Source: Phycicoccus duodecadis (GTDB lineage: Bacteria > Actinomycetota > Actinomycetes > Actinomycetales > Dermatophilaceae). From it: a DNA stretch of 64,000 nucleotides. The stretch spans positions 2,418,001 to 2,482,000 of the forward strand of contig NZ_PJNE01000001.1 in the NCBI RefSeq assembly GCF_002846495.1. Direction: 5' to 3'. A model generated the notes under the pieces. The model did not search any database and was not told where the DNA came from. It saw only the letters and a list, made by a program, of their open reading frames with translations. The translations under genes were made by a program, and so were the position numbers. Positions 1 to 11,100 of the stretch are shown here, one piece after another. Within the stretch, counting starts at the first letter, position 1. The number at the start of each line of letters is the position of its first letter.

Positions 1-2
1 CC

Positions 3-566
3 GAGGGGACCGAGATCCTCTACGTCGCGATGGGCTGCTTCTGGGGCGTCGAGCGGATCTTCTGGCAGCTGCCCGGCGTGGTCACCACGGCCGCCGGCTA
101 CATGGGCGGGTACACCCCGAACCCCACCTACGAGGAGACCTGCACCGGCCGCACCGGTCACGCCGAGACGGTGCTCGTCGCCTACGACCCGGCCGTCACC
201 ACCCCCGAGCTGCTGCTCAAGGCCTTCTGGGAGAACCACGACCCCACCACGCCCAACCGGCAGGGCAACGACATCGGCACCGCGTACCGGTCGGCGATCT
301 ACACCTCGACCCCTGGGCAGGACGCCGCGGCCCACGCCACCCGTGAGGCCTTCCAGGGCGTGCTGACCGCCGCCGGGCGGGGCGAGATCTCCACCAGCAT
401 CGCCTCGGCCGACGACGCCGGCCCGTTCTGGTACGCCGAGGACTACCACCAGCAGTACCTCCACAAGAACCCGAACGGCTACTGCAACCACGGCCCCAAC
501 GGGCTCACCTGCCCGGTCGGCGTCGCGAACCTCCCGGCGCAGACGGACGTCCTCCCGCCCGCCTGA
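3..566 (+). CDS. msrA: Peptide-methionine (S)-S-oxide reductase MsrA (5' end outside window)
   Basis: Reduces methionine-S-sulfoxide in proteins and free methionine, a cytoplasmic repair enzyme. The catalytic-cysteine motif [10 protein letters not shown] is at the left edge, followed by [34 protein letters not shown] and a C-terminal [16 protein letters not shown], all MsrA hallmarks. The frame stays open upstream to the window edge (EGTEILYVA precedes the ATG at 30), so that ATG is an internal Met next to the active site and the true start lies outside. A strong hairpin follows the stop. Identification is secure; only the N-terminus is missing. Confidence 0.96.
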   Translation, partial: EGTEILYVAMGCFWGVERIFWQLPGVVTTAAGYMGGYTPNPTYEETCTGRTGHAETVLVAYDPAVTTPELLLKAFWENHDPTTPNRQGNDIGTAYRSAIYTSTPGQDAAAHATREAFQGVLTAAGRGEISTSIASADDAGPFWYAEDYHQQYLHKNPNGYCNHGPNGLTCPVGVANLPAQTDVLPPA

Positions 567-584
567 CCCGCCGAGCCGCACCCC

Positions 585-626
585 ACGGCCGAGCCCTCTC
601 CCCGCTGCGGGAGGGGGCTCGGCCGT
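585..626 (+). terminator. Strong hairpin terminator after msrA
   Basis: An 18-bp stem (585-602 with 609-626, one G-U pair) closes a 6-nt loop, 19 bp after the msrA stop. There is no long T-run, as is common in high-GC actinobacteria. Confidence 0.75.
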
Positions 627-662
627 CCTACGCTGCGCGGACCCTCGCGAAAGGTGGGCGCC

Positions 663-1406
663 GTGCAGGTGACCTCCGAGCAGCTCCTCGACGACACCCT
701 CGTCGAGCGGCGCTTTCTGCTGGCCGACGTCCCCGGCCTCCTCTGGATGCCCGTGGCGCCCGCGACGCCGGTGCCGCTGGTGCTGATGGGCCATCCGGGT
801 GGCCTCGACGGGATGTACCCGCGGCTGGTCGCCCGGGCCCGCAGCGCGGCCTCCGACGGGTTCGCCACCGCCACCCTCGAGCTGCCCGGCAGCGGCGGGC
901 GGCCCCCACTGCCCGAGGTGGAGGCCGCCCGGGCCGACCTGCGCGCCGCCCTCGCCGCCGGTGAGCCGGTGGCGGGCGAGGTCGTCGACCGCCTCGTCCT
1001 CCCGCTGGTGGAGGCCGCGGTGCCCGAGTGGCGGGCGCTGCTCGACGCGCTGCTCGCCCTGCCGGAGGTCGGCGGCCCGGTGGGCTTCTCGGGTGGGGTC
1101 GTCGCGATCGGGGTGCGGATGGCGCGGGTGGAGCCGCGCCTCGTGGCGGCCGGACTCTTCGCGGGCAGCTTCGTGCCCCGCAGCATCCTCGAGGAGGCCC
1201 GGGCGGTGACCATCCCCCTCCACCTCCTGCTGCAGTGGGACGACCGCGGCAACGACCGCCAGATGGCGCTGGACCTGTTCGACGCGTTCGGCTCGGCGGA
1301 GAAGACCCTGTGCGCGAACCTCGGGGGGCACACGGGTGTCCCGGCCCACGCCGGCGACGAGGCGGCCCGCTTCTTCCGGCGGCACCTGGCGCCGGCACCG
1401 TCGTAG
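663..1406 (+). CDS. Alpha/beta hydrolase family protein
   Basis: About 247 aa with a dienelactone-hydrolase or acyl-peptidase-like outline: an LMGHPGGLDG strand-turn near the N-terminus, a GFSGG nucleophile-elbow-like turn (with Gly before Ser) around residue 145, an LLLQWDDRGND strand carrying the likely acidic residue, and a C-terminal NLGGHTGVP that could supply the His. The substrate cannot be read. GTG 663 is chosen over the in-frame GTG 654 because AAAGGTG (650-656) is well spaced for it and a TACGCT -10 lies at 629-634. The arr gene starts 9 bp after the stop. Confidence 0.75.
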   Translation: MQVTSEQLLDDTLVERRFLLADVPGLLWMPVAPATPVPLVLMGHPGGLDGMYPRLVARARSAASDGFATATLELPGSGGRPPLPEVEAARADLRAALAAGEPVAGEVVDRLVLPLVEAAVPEWRALLDALLALPEVGGPVGFSGGVVAIGVRMARVEPRLVAAGLFAGSFVPRSILEEARAVTIPLHLLLQWDDRGNDRQMALDLFDAFGSAEKTLCANLGGHTGVPAHAGDEAARFFRRHLAPAPS

Positions 1407-1409
1407 GGT
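1404..1409 (+). promoter_or_regulatory. Putative -10 box of a leaderless arr promoter
   Basis: TAGGGT overlaps the stop codon of the upstream hydrolase and lies exactly 6 nt before the arr GTG, so the predicted transcript would begin at the start codon. No -35 is obvious. This would let arr be expressed apart from the hydrolase. Confidence 0.5.
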
Positions 1410-1415
1410 GCGACC

Positions 1416-1826
1416 GTGACCGGCGTGCTCGACGAGGGGCCGTTCTTCCACGGGACGAAGGCCGACCTACGGGTCGGCGACCTGCTGACGGCGGGTTTCC
1501 GGTCGAACTACCGGCCCGAGGTGGTCATGAACCACGTCTACTTCACCGCGCTGCGTGACGGCGCGGGCCTCGCGGCCGAGCTGGCCGCCGGGGACGCCGC
1601 CCCCCGGGTCTACGAGGTCGTGCCCACCGGCGTCTTCGAGGACGACCCGAACGTCACGGACAAGAAGTTCCCCGGCAACCCGACGCGGTCCTTCCGCAGC
1701 ACCGCCCCGATCCGGGTCGTCGGCGAGGTCCACGACTGGGCCCGGCTCACCCCCGACGCCCTGCGGGCGTGGCGTCAGCGCCTGGCCGCCCTCCGCGACG
1801 ACGAACGCGGCGAGATCATCAACTGA
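1416..1826 (+). CDS. arr: NAD+-rifampin ADP-ribosyltransferase (Arr family)
   Basis: Arr inactivates rifamycins by transferring ADP-ribose from NAD+ to the ansa-chain C23 hydroxyl. The 136-aa length is typical. Diagnostic blocks are FFHGTKADLRVGDLL at the N-terminus, SNYRPEVVMNHVYFT, YEVVPTGVFEDDPNVTDKKF, PGNPTRSFRS and RVVGEVHDW, which match Arr enzymes of mycobacteria and of resistance integrons almost word for word. The gene has its own leaderless-type promoter. It is chromosomal with no mobile element nearby, so it is probably an intrinsic rifamycin-resistance gene. Confidence 0.93.
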   Translation: MTGVLDEGPFFHGTKADLRVGDLLTAGFRSNYRPEVVMNHVYFTALRDGAGLAAELAAGDAAPRVYEVVPTGVFEDDPNVTDKKFPGNPTRSFRSTAPIRVVGEVHDWARLTPDALRAWRQRLAALRDDERGEIIN

Positions 1827-1847
1827 CCCGTGCCTCTCCGAGACCGG

Positions 1848-2591
1848 TCAGAGGGGCAGCAGGTCCTGCGCGAGCCTCTGCTTGATGCCCCACTGCCGGT
1901 CGCCGGGTGCGGCCCCCGGGAAGCCCCCGAGGCGGAACACCTGGTTCAGGTACGCGACGAACGGCATGGCCACGTCCCCGACGAAGAACCCCTCCGCCGT
2001 GGCGTCCGGCAACCGGAACCCGTACGGGTCGCCGCCGCTCACGTTGGCCTTGTGCAGGTGGTCCGGCGCCACCGGGAGCACGAATCCGTCGGCACCCGGG
2101 TCCTCCCCGCTCCACTCGCGCCACGCGTCGAGCTCCATCGAGTAGAAGTCGCGGACGGAGGTGCGACGGCTCGACCCCTCGAGCTGCAGGACCAGCGGGT
2201 CGGCCGCGGACGACTCCGGCCACTCGGGGTGGGTGCCCACGAGCCACACGTCGCCGACCAGCCGCAGCCAGGAGGACACGGCCATCGGGATGCCGCCGAA
2301 GGTCTCGTCGAGCCACGTGACCAGCTCCTCGGCCCCCGGGCCCGGGTCCGTCAAGGGCTCTACCGGCGCCTGCTCCTCGTCGTTGGTGTGGAACCGGTAG
2401 CCGTCCGCGCGCAGCCGCTCGACCAGCACCTCGAGGTTGTGCCGGGCCCGCCTCGCCATGTCGTCGCAGACGGCCTGTGCCTCGGCCGCGAGCCCCGGCT
2501 CACGCACCTGCCGGCCGTCCTGCCGCAGCTCGTGCCACACCTGCTCGCGGGCCCCGCTGCGGTACCGCTCCAGCCGGCTCGGCGTCTCCAT
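1848..2591 (-). CDS. Conserved hypothetical protein, SMI1/KNR4-like
   Basis: A 247-aa soluble acidic protein with no signal peptide or membrane segment. Its middle (WLDETFGGIPMAVSSWLRLVG, then VWLVGTHPEWP and ADPLVLQL) recalls SMI1/KNR4 or SUKH-type folds, often found in immunity or regulatory proteins, but the match is weak. The C-terminal half (FVLPVAPDHLHKANVSGG, then PYGFRLPD) looks like a conserved actinobacterial extension. A CAGGAT -10-like box 6 nt before the ATG suggests a leaderless transcript. It is convergent with arr, and no toxin gene is adjacent. Function unknown. Confidence 0.7.
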   Translation of the reverse strand: METPSRLERYRSGAREQVWHELRQDGRQVREPGLAAEAQAVCDDMARRARHNLEVLVERLRADGYRFHTNDEEQAPVEPLTDPGPGAEELVTWLDETFGGIPMAVSSWLRLVGDVWLVGTHPEWPESSAADPLVLQLEGSSRRTSVRDFYSMELDAWREWSGEDPGADGFVLPVAPDHLHKANVSGGDPYGFRLPDATAEGFFVGDVAMPFVAYLNQVFRLGGFPGAAPGDRQWGIKQRLAQDLLPL

Positions 2592-2609
2592 GCGCCCATC
2601 CTGCCCGTA

Positions 2610-2649
2610 CCGCGAGGCCCCCGCCCGATGTCGGACGCGGGCCTCGCGG
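2610..2649 (-). terminator. Terminator of the MarR-MFS operon
   Basis: An 11-bp perfect stem (2610-2620 with 2639-2649, CCGCGAGGCCC and its complement) lies 23 bp past the MFS stop on the minus strand. It also brushes the promoter region of the next minus-strand gene. Confidence 0.55.
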
Positions 2650-2671
2650 CGTGATCAGGGCGAGCGCGGCC

Positions 2672-4363
2672 TCAGCGGGCCGAGCGGCCGGACCCGACGA
2701 GCTCGTCCTCCGGCTCCCCCGAGGTGGACCCGAGGGTGCCGAGCACCTCCAGTCCGGCCTCCTGGGCGACGGTCACCCGGGGCGGGTCGGCCGGCTCGGC
2801 CTCGGCCACGCCGGCGTCGGCCGGCACGACCGGGTCGGCATCGCGCAGCGGGATGGCCTTGATGGCCAGCGTGGCGAGGAACACCAGCACCACGATCGGG
2901 AGCCCGAGGAGGAACACCGCGTGCAGCTGGTCGGCCAGGCCCTGGCGCACCGCGGTGGCCACGGCAGGGGGCAGCGCCGCCAGGGCGGTCGGGTCGAGCA
3001 CCGAGCCGGCGCTGGCCGCGCCCTGCGGGATCGAGGCCGCCGCTCCGGCCGGCAGGTGCGACGCGATGGCCGGGCCCAGGCCGCTGGTGAGGACCGAGCC
3101 GAAGACCGCGATGCCGACGGTCGAGCCGACGTTGCGGAAGAACTGGCTCGAGGCGGTGGCGACCCCGAGATCGCGCCGCTCGGCCGCGTTCTGCACGACG
3201 AGGGTGTACTGCTGCATCGCCATGCCGATCCCGATGCCGAGCACGACCATCGCGAGGGTCAGCTGGGTCTGGGTCGAGCCGTACGTCATCCGGGTCAGCA
3301 GCCACACGCCGGCGCCCATGATCGCCACGCCCACCGCCATGAACGGCTTGTAGACGCCGGTGCGGGTGATGAGCAGGCCGGTGACGACGCCCATCACGAT
3401 GAAGCCGAGCATCAGCGGCGCGAGGATGAGGCCGGAGTTGGTGGCGTTCACGCCGAGCACGCCCTGGGCGTAGACCGGGATGTAGATGATCGAGCCGAAC
3501 ATCACCATGGCCAGGCCGAAGCTGGCCAGGTTGGCCGCGGTGAAGATCCCTGAGCGGAAGAGGCGCAGCGGGATGACCGGCTCCTCGGCCCGGCTCTCGG
3601 CGGCCACGAACGCGACCAGCGACACGACCCCCACGACGTAGAGGCCGATGATGGTGGCCGAGCCCCACGCGTACGACGTGCCGCCCCAGGACGTGGCCAG
3701 CAGGATCGCGACGAGCCCGAGCGACAGGGTGGCGATGCCCCAGCCGTCGACCTTCGCCTCGCGGCGCTCGTGCGGCAGGTGGAGGAACTTGAGGATGAAG
3801 CCGGTGGCGATGATGCCGACCGGGATGCCGGCGAAGAACAGCCAGCGCCAGCCGAAGTGGTCGGTGATGACGCCGCCCGCGAGCGGGCCGGCGACCGACG
3901 TGACGCCGAAGACGGCGCCCATCAGGCCCTGGTACTTGCCGCGCTGCCGCGGCGGGATGATGTCGCCGATGATGGTCTGCGACAGGGGCATGATCGTGCC
4001 CATGCCGAGCCCCTGGATGGCGCGGGCGGCGACCAGGACCCAGAAGCCCTGGGCCAGGCCGGCGACGAGCGAGCCGAGCATGAAGACGACGAGGCCGGCG
4101 ATGTAGAAGCCGCGGCGCCCGTAGAGGTCGGAGAACTTGCCGACGATCGGCACGGTGATGGCCGAGACCAGCAACGCGGCGGTGGCGACCCAGCTGTAGT
4201 GGTCCATGCCGCCGAGCTCGGAGACGATGCGCGGCATGGCCGGGCCGACGATGGTCTGGCTGATCGAGGCGACGAGCATGCCCAGCATCAGCCCGACGAA
4301 GACCCGGGAGGCCTCGGGGCTGAGCCGGTACGGCTGCCGGGCCGTGGTGGTCGCGGTGCTCAT
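2672..4363 (-). CDS. MFS drug-efflux transporter, DHA2 (14-TM, EmrB/QacA type)
   Basis: A 563-aa inner-membrane proton antiporter. It opens with MSTATTTARQPYRLSPEAS and the first helix (FVGLMLGMLVASISQTIVGPAMPRI); then come motif A (GKFSDLYGRRGFY), motif C-like VAGPLAGGVITDHFGWRWLF, and about 14 hydrophobic helices ending near residue 500 with a hydrophilic acidic tail. This start has AAAGGA 7 nt upstream and gives the canonical N-terminus. Its ATG overlaps the MarR stop (ATGA), so the two are co-translated and the pump is probably under MarR control. The substrate is unknown. Confidence 0.9.
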   Translation of the reverse strand: MSTATTTARQPYRLSPEASRVFVGLMLGMLVASISQTIVGPAMPRIVSELGGMDHYSWVATAALLVSAITVPIVGKFSDLYGRRGFYIAGLVVFMLGSLVAGLAQGFWVLVAARAIQGLGMGTIMPLSQTIIGDIIPPRQRGKYQGLMGAVFGVTSVAGPLAGGVITDHFGWRWLFFAGIPVGIIATGFILKFLHLPHERREAKVDGWGIATLSLGLVAILLATSWGGTSYAWGSATIIGLYVVGVVSLVAFVAAESRAEEPVIPLRLFRSGIFTAANLASFGLAMVMFGSIIYIPVYAQGVLGVNATNSGLILAPLMLGFIVMGVVTGLLITRTGVYKPFMAVGVAIMGAGVWLLTRMTYGSTQTQLTLAMVVLGIGIGMAMQQYTLVVQNAAERRDLGVATASSQFFRNVGSTVGIAVFGSVLTSGLGPAIASHLPAGAAASIPQGAASAGSVLDPTALAALPPAVATAVRQGLADQLHAVFLLGLPIVVLVFLATLAIKAIPLRDADPVVPADAGVAEAEPADPPRVTVAQEAGLEVLGTLGSTSGEPEDELVGSGRSAR

Positions 4364-4875
4364 GCGAGGGTCCTTTCGGGGGAGGCCGCGGGGGACGCGG
4401 CCGGGGCGGAGCCCGCGACGCTGCGGACGGGGACGTCGGTGGTGCCCTCCGCGACGCGCGCGAGGGAGGTCTCGAGGCGGCCGAGGAGGTCGGCCAGGGC
4501 GGCGCGGTCGGACTCGGCCCAGTCGTCGAGGGCGACGCCCACGAGCTCGACGCGCCGGGCGCGCGCACCGGCCAGCACGCCGCTCCCGGTGTCGGTGAGG
4601 CCGATCCGGTGGGCGCGCCCGTCGTGCGGGTCCGCGCGGCGCTCGAGGAAGCCGCGCTCGACCAGGCTGCTGACCCGGCGGCTCGTGGTCGAGGGGTCGA
4701 GGCCGGCGGCGTCGGCGAGGTCGCAGGCGCGCTGCGGCCCGAGCTTGGCGGTCAGGGCCAGCACGGCGTACTCCCCGCGGCTCACCGGACCGTCGACGGC
4801 GTGCGAGCGGCTCAGCAGGCCGAACAGGGCCGAGAGGTGCTCGGCGACGAGCGGTTCGGCGGAGGTTTGTTGCAT
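4360..4875 (-). CDS. MarR family transcriptional regulator of the MFS pump
   Basis: 171 aa with a winged helix: SRGEYAVLALTAKLGPQRACDLA, recognition helix region LDPSTTSRRVSSLVERGFL, and the MarR wing ERRADPHDGRAHRIGLTDTG. The ATG at 4875 is preferred over an in-frame extension to 4917 because it gives the usual N-terminus and because two 13-bp palindromes would otherwise be coding. It forms an operon with the downstream MFS gene by ATGA overlap and is divergent from a TetR gene. Likely an autorepressor that is relieved by a pump substrate. Confidence 0.88.
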   Translation of the reverse strand: MQQTSAEPLVAEHLSALFGLLSRSHAVDGPVSRGEYAVLALTAKLGPQRACDLADAAGLDPSTTSRRVSSLVERGFLERRADPHDGRAHRIGLTDTGSGVLAGARARRVELVGVALDDWAESDRAALADLLGRLETSLARVAEGTTDVPVRSVAGSAPAASPAASPERTLA

Positions 4876-4908
4876 GGTGCAAGCATACATCTTTTTGCAG
4901 TCTCTGCA
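4870..4908. promoter_or_regulatory. Paired palindromic operators for MarR (or the divergent TetR)
   Basis: Two 13-bp inverted repeats with 3-nt centres, TTGCATGGTGCAA (4870-4882, overlapping the marR start codon) and TGCAGTCTCTGCA (4896-4908), have centres exactly 26 bp apart. They sit in an AT-rich pocket of the shared promoter region. Binding is inferred. Confidence 0.55.
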
Positions 4909-4922
4909 CATTTTCACGTGGG

Positions 4923-4928
4923 CATACT
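4923..4928 (+). promoter_or_regulatory. Putative leaderless -10 box for the TetR gene
   Basis: CATACT is placed exactly 6 nt before the ATG at 4935 in the intergenic region shared with marR. Confidence 0.4.
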
Positions 4929-4934
4929 GACGCC

Positions 4935-5531
4935 ATGACTACCGAGGCGGCCGGGAGCTCCCTGCGCGACCGCAAGAAGCGCGACACCCGGGCCCGCATC
5001 CACCGCGCCGCGGTCTCGCTCGCCCTGGCCCGCGGGGTCGGCGACGTCACGGTCGAGGAGGTCGCGGCCGCCGCGGAGGTGTCGCCGCGCACCTTCTTCA
5101 ACTACTTCGCGACCAAGGAGTCCGCGCTGGTCGGCGAGGACCCCGAGGTCGCGGAGCACCTGACCCGCGCCGTCGCCGAGCGGCCCGGCGACGAGTCCGT
5201 CGCCACGGCCCTGCGCGCGGTCGTCACGGCCCGCGTCGCCGCACTCGAGGCCGACGACGAGACCTGGCGGATGCGGCGCGAGCTCGCCGACCGCTCCCCC
5301 GAGCTCGCCGCCCGCCTGGCCGGGGCCGGGCTGCGACTCGAGACGGCACTGGTGCGGGCGGCGTACGCGCGCACCGGGACCGACCCGGCCGTCGACCTCG
5401 CCACCGGCGTCGCGGCGCGCGTCACGATGGCCGTCGTCCGGGCGGCCTTCGACCAGCACCGCGCGGCCGGCCACGCCGGCTCGGTCACCGAGCGCCTCGA
5501 GGCCGCGTTCGCCGCCGTCCCGCACGCCTGA
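4935..5531 (+). CDS. TetR family transcriptional regulator
   Basis: 198 aa. The N-terminal HTH is standard: RDRKKRDTRARIHRAAVSLAL, then VGDVTVEEVAAAAEVSPRTFFNYFATKESAL, with the FFNYF turn typical of TetR recognition helices. The C-terminal ligand domain is poorly conserved and gives no ligand. The gene is divergent from the MarR-MFS operon and shares its 60-bp promoter region, so it may co-regulate the pump, but it could equally act only on itself. The ATG is fixed by the TetR N-terminus and by the -10 spacing. Confidence 0.9.
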   Translation: MTTEAAGSSLRDRKKRDTRARIHRAAVSLALARGVGDVTVEEVAAAAEVSPRTFFNYFATKESALVGEDPEVAEHLTRAVAERPGDESVATALRAVVTARVAALEADDETWRMRRELADRSPELAARLAGAGLRLETALVRAAYARTGTDPAVDLATGVAARVTMAVVRAAFDQHRAAGHAGSVTERLEAAFAAVPHA

Positions 5532-5549
5532 GGCACACCCGGCGGCCGG

Positions 5550-8135
<2,586 letters not shown>

Positions 8136-8154
8136 GCCCCGGCAAACGGAGCCA

Positions 8155-11100
8155 CTACTGGCTGTAGGTCAGCGAGGAGGGATGGGCGGTGTCGAGGGGC
8201 ATCCACACGTCCGTGTGGTTGAAGGCGAGGCGGACCTTGATCGTGTGCCCCGCCGGCACCGTGGTGTCGGCGCTGCCGACCGTCACCGTGTGCTCCTCCC
8301 ACGTCGTCGTGGTGCTCCACTTCGACACGTGGACGTTCACCGTGGAGGCGATGAGCGAGCACGTCGAGGGTGCGGTGCAGTCGTAGACCCACGAGGCGTA
8401 GTCGAGGTCCTTGCCGGCCTGGTTCTTCAGCGACGTCCAGAGGTCCATCGTGAGGGGACCGTTCATCGTCAGCCCGCCGGACGGGACGGCGTAGCCCCAC
8501 TCCTGGTACTTCAGCGGGTCGGTCTCGGTGGGCTTCATGTCGCTGGGCTTGATCGTGAGGCCGGGGTTGCCGTCGGCGTCGTAGTCACCGATCCCGTTGC
8601 CCGGGGGGGCGGTCGAGAGCGCGCCCGTCGAGAGCGTGTCCACCGGCTGCAGGTACAGGTCCATGACCGAGCTCGGGAGGAGCGTCACCGTGATCGTCAA
8701 CGTGCCGCTGGACGTGCCTCCCTGGCCGTCGGACACCGTGTACCCGACCACCTCGGTCGCCGGCGCCAGGCCCGTGTAGGTGAAGGATCCGTCGGGGTTG
8801 ATGTCGACGACGAGACTGTCGTCCCCGGTCACCGTCAGCGGGTCGCCGTCGACGTCGCTGTCGTTGGCGAGGACACCGTCCGAGGCGGTGGTCGAGAGGG
8901 TCTGACCCACGGTCACCGCGAAGGCGTCCGGACCCGAGACCGGCGCGTCGTTGACGGGGGTTACCGTCACGGTCATGGTGCCGGTGGCCGTCCCGCCGTT
9001 GCCGTCGCTGATGTCGTAGCTCAGGGTCTCGGCGCCGGCGAAGTCCGGGTCCGGCGTGTAGGCCCACACCCCCGGAGAGGTCTCGCCGAGCGTGCCATGC
9101 ACGGCCCCCGAGACCGCCGTGACGGTCAGCAGGTCGCCCTCGACATCCACGTCGTTCGACACCAGGTCGAGGGTCGACGCCGCGGCGTCCTCCAACACCG
9201 TGAGGGCGTCGGCGTTGGCCACCGGCGCGTCGTTGACGGGGGCCACGGTCACGGCCACGGTGCCCGAGGCCGTCCCGCCGTTGCCGTCGCTGATGTCGTA
9301 GCTCAGGCTCTCGGTCCCGTTCCAGTCCGGGTCCGGCGTGTAGGCCCACACCCCCGGAGAGGCCTCGCCGAGCGTGCCATGCACGGCCCCCGAGACCACC
9401 GTGACGGTCAGCGGGTCCCCGTCGACATCCACGTCGTTCGACACCAGGTCGAGGGTCGACGCCGCGGCGTCCTCCAACACCGTGAGGGCGTCGGCGTTGG
9501 CCACCGGCGCGTCGTTGACGGGGGCCACGGTCACGGCCACGGTGCCCGCGGCCGTCCCGCCGTTGCCGTCGCTGATGTCGTAGCTCAGGGTCTCGGCGCC
9601 GGCGAAGTCCGGCTGCGGGGTGTAGGTGAAGACACCGGCAGTCGGCTCCGCGACCGTGCCGTGCGCGGCCCCCGTCACGGCGGTGACGGTCAACGTGTCG
9701 TCCTCGGCGTCGGTGTCGTTGGCGAGCAGCCCGGACAGGGTGGTGGTGCCGGAGTCCTCGGCCAGGGAGACGGCGTCCGGGGTCGCCACGGGCGCGTCGT
9801 CGACGGCGATGACCTCGACCGTGACCTGTGCCGTACGCAGCCGCGCCAGGCTGTCGCGCACGGTGTAGCCGAAGCGCTCGGTGCCGTTGACGTCGGGATC
9901 GGGGGTGTAGACGACGCGGCCGCCGACGACCGCGGCCGAGCCGCGGGCCGGGTCGCTGACCGCGACGACCTCGACGGGCCCATCGACGATGTCGTTGGCG
10001 AGCAGGTCGAAGGTGTGCGGGGTGTCCTCGAGGGTGGAGCCCGTGTCGTCCGCCAGGACGAACAGGCCGGGGGCAGGCGACGGCGTCACAGTCGGTGGAA
10101 TCGTCGGCTGGGGCGCCGCCACGGAGGGCGAGGCCGGTGGCGTGACGGGCGACGGGCCGGGCTCGGCGGGACCCGTCCGCTGCGGCGCGGTCGGGCGGGT
10201 GGCCCTCGGCGCCGGGGTCGGGGTCGGGGTCGGGGTCCCGCGGGTCGGGCTCGGCGCCGCCACCGCCGGCGTGGGGTGGGCCGTCGTCAGGGGCTCGGCA
10301 CTCGCGATGCCAGGCGCGAGGTTCAGCCCGACGATCGCGGCGGCCGCACCGACGGCCCCGGCGGCCACTCCCAACACCTGCCCGAGGATGGGGCCCGGAC
10401 GCACCATGAGGATCTGGGCCAGCCACGCCAGCGGCCCGATCGAACGGCGCAGGCCGCCGAGGGAGATGTTGAGGAAGGCCCGCACGATGTCCGGGTCGAA
10501 GTGGCTGCCGGCGCAGGCCGTGAGCTCCGCGCGAGCCGCCAGTGCCGTCATCGGGCGCTTGTAGGGACGCGATGCCGTCATGACCTCGTAGCTGTCGGCG
10601 ACTGCGACGATTCGCGCGCCGTAGCTGATCTCCCGGCCGGCGAGGGCGTGCGGGTAGCCACTGCCGTCGTACTTCTCGTGGTGCTGCTCGATGGCGAGCC
10701 ACCAGGGGCCCAGCCACTCCCGGAGCGGCTCACAGATCTCCGCGCCGTGGTGCGGGTGGCTGTGCAGGACCTCCCACTCGTCGGCGGTGGGAGCGGCCGG
10801 CTTGTTGAGGATGGAGTGCGGGACCTTGAGCTTGCCGATGTCGTGGACCAGGGCCGCCCACATGAGCTTGCCCTTGTCCTCGTTGCTCAGCCTGAGCTCG
10901 TCCGCGAGCATCGTGACGAACAGCTGGGTGCGCTCGGAGTGGCCGCGGGTCCGCGCGTCGTAGTCACCGAGAGCACCGACGAGCGCGAGGATCGTCTCCG
11001 CAGCCTCCTGGCGGTCCGACGCCATGCCCGCCCGGGCCAGCTCCGCCGCGATGGCCCGGCTGCCGGACACCTTCCGGGCGACCTTGAGCCGCGAGGGTGC

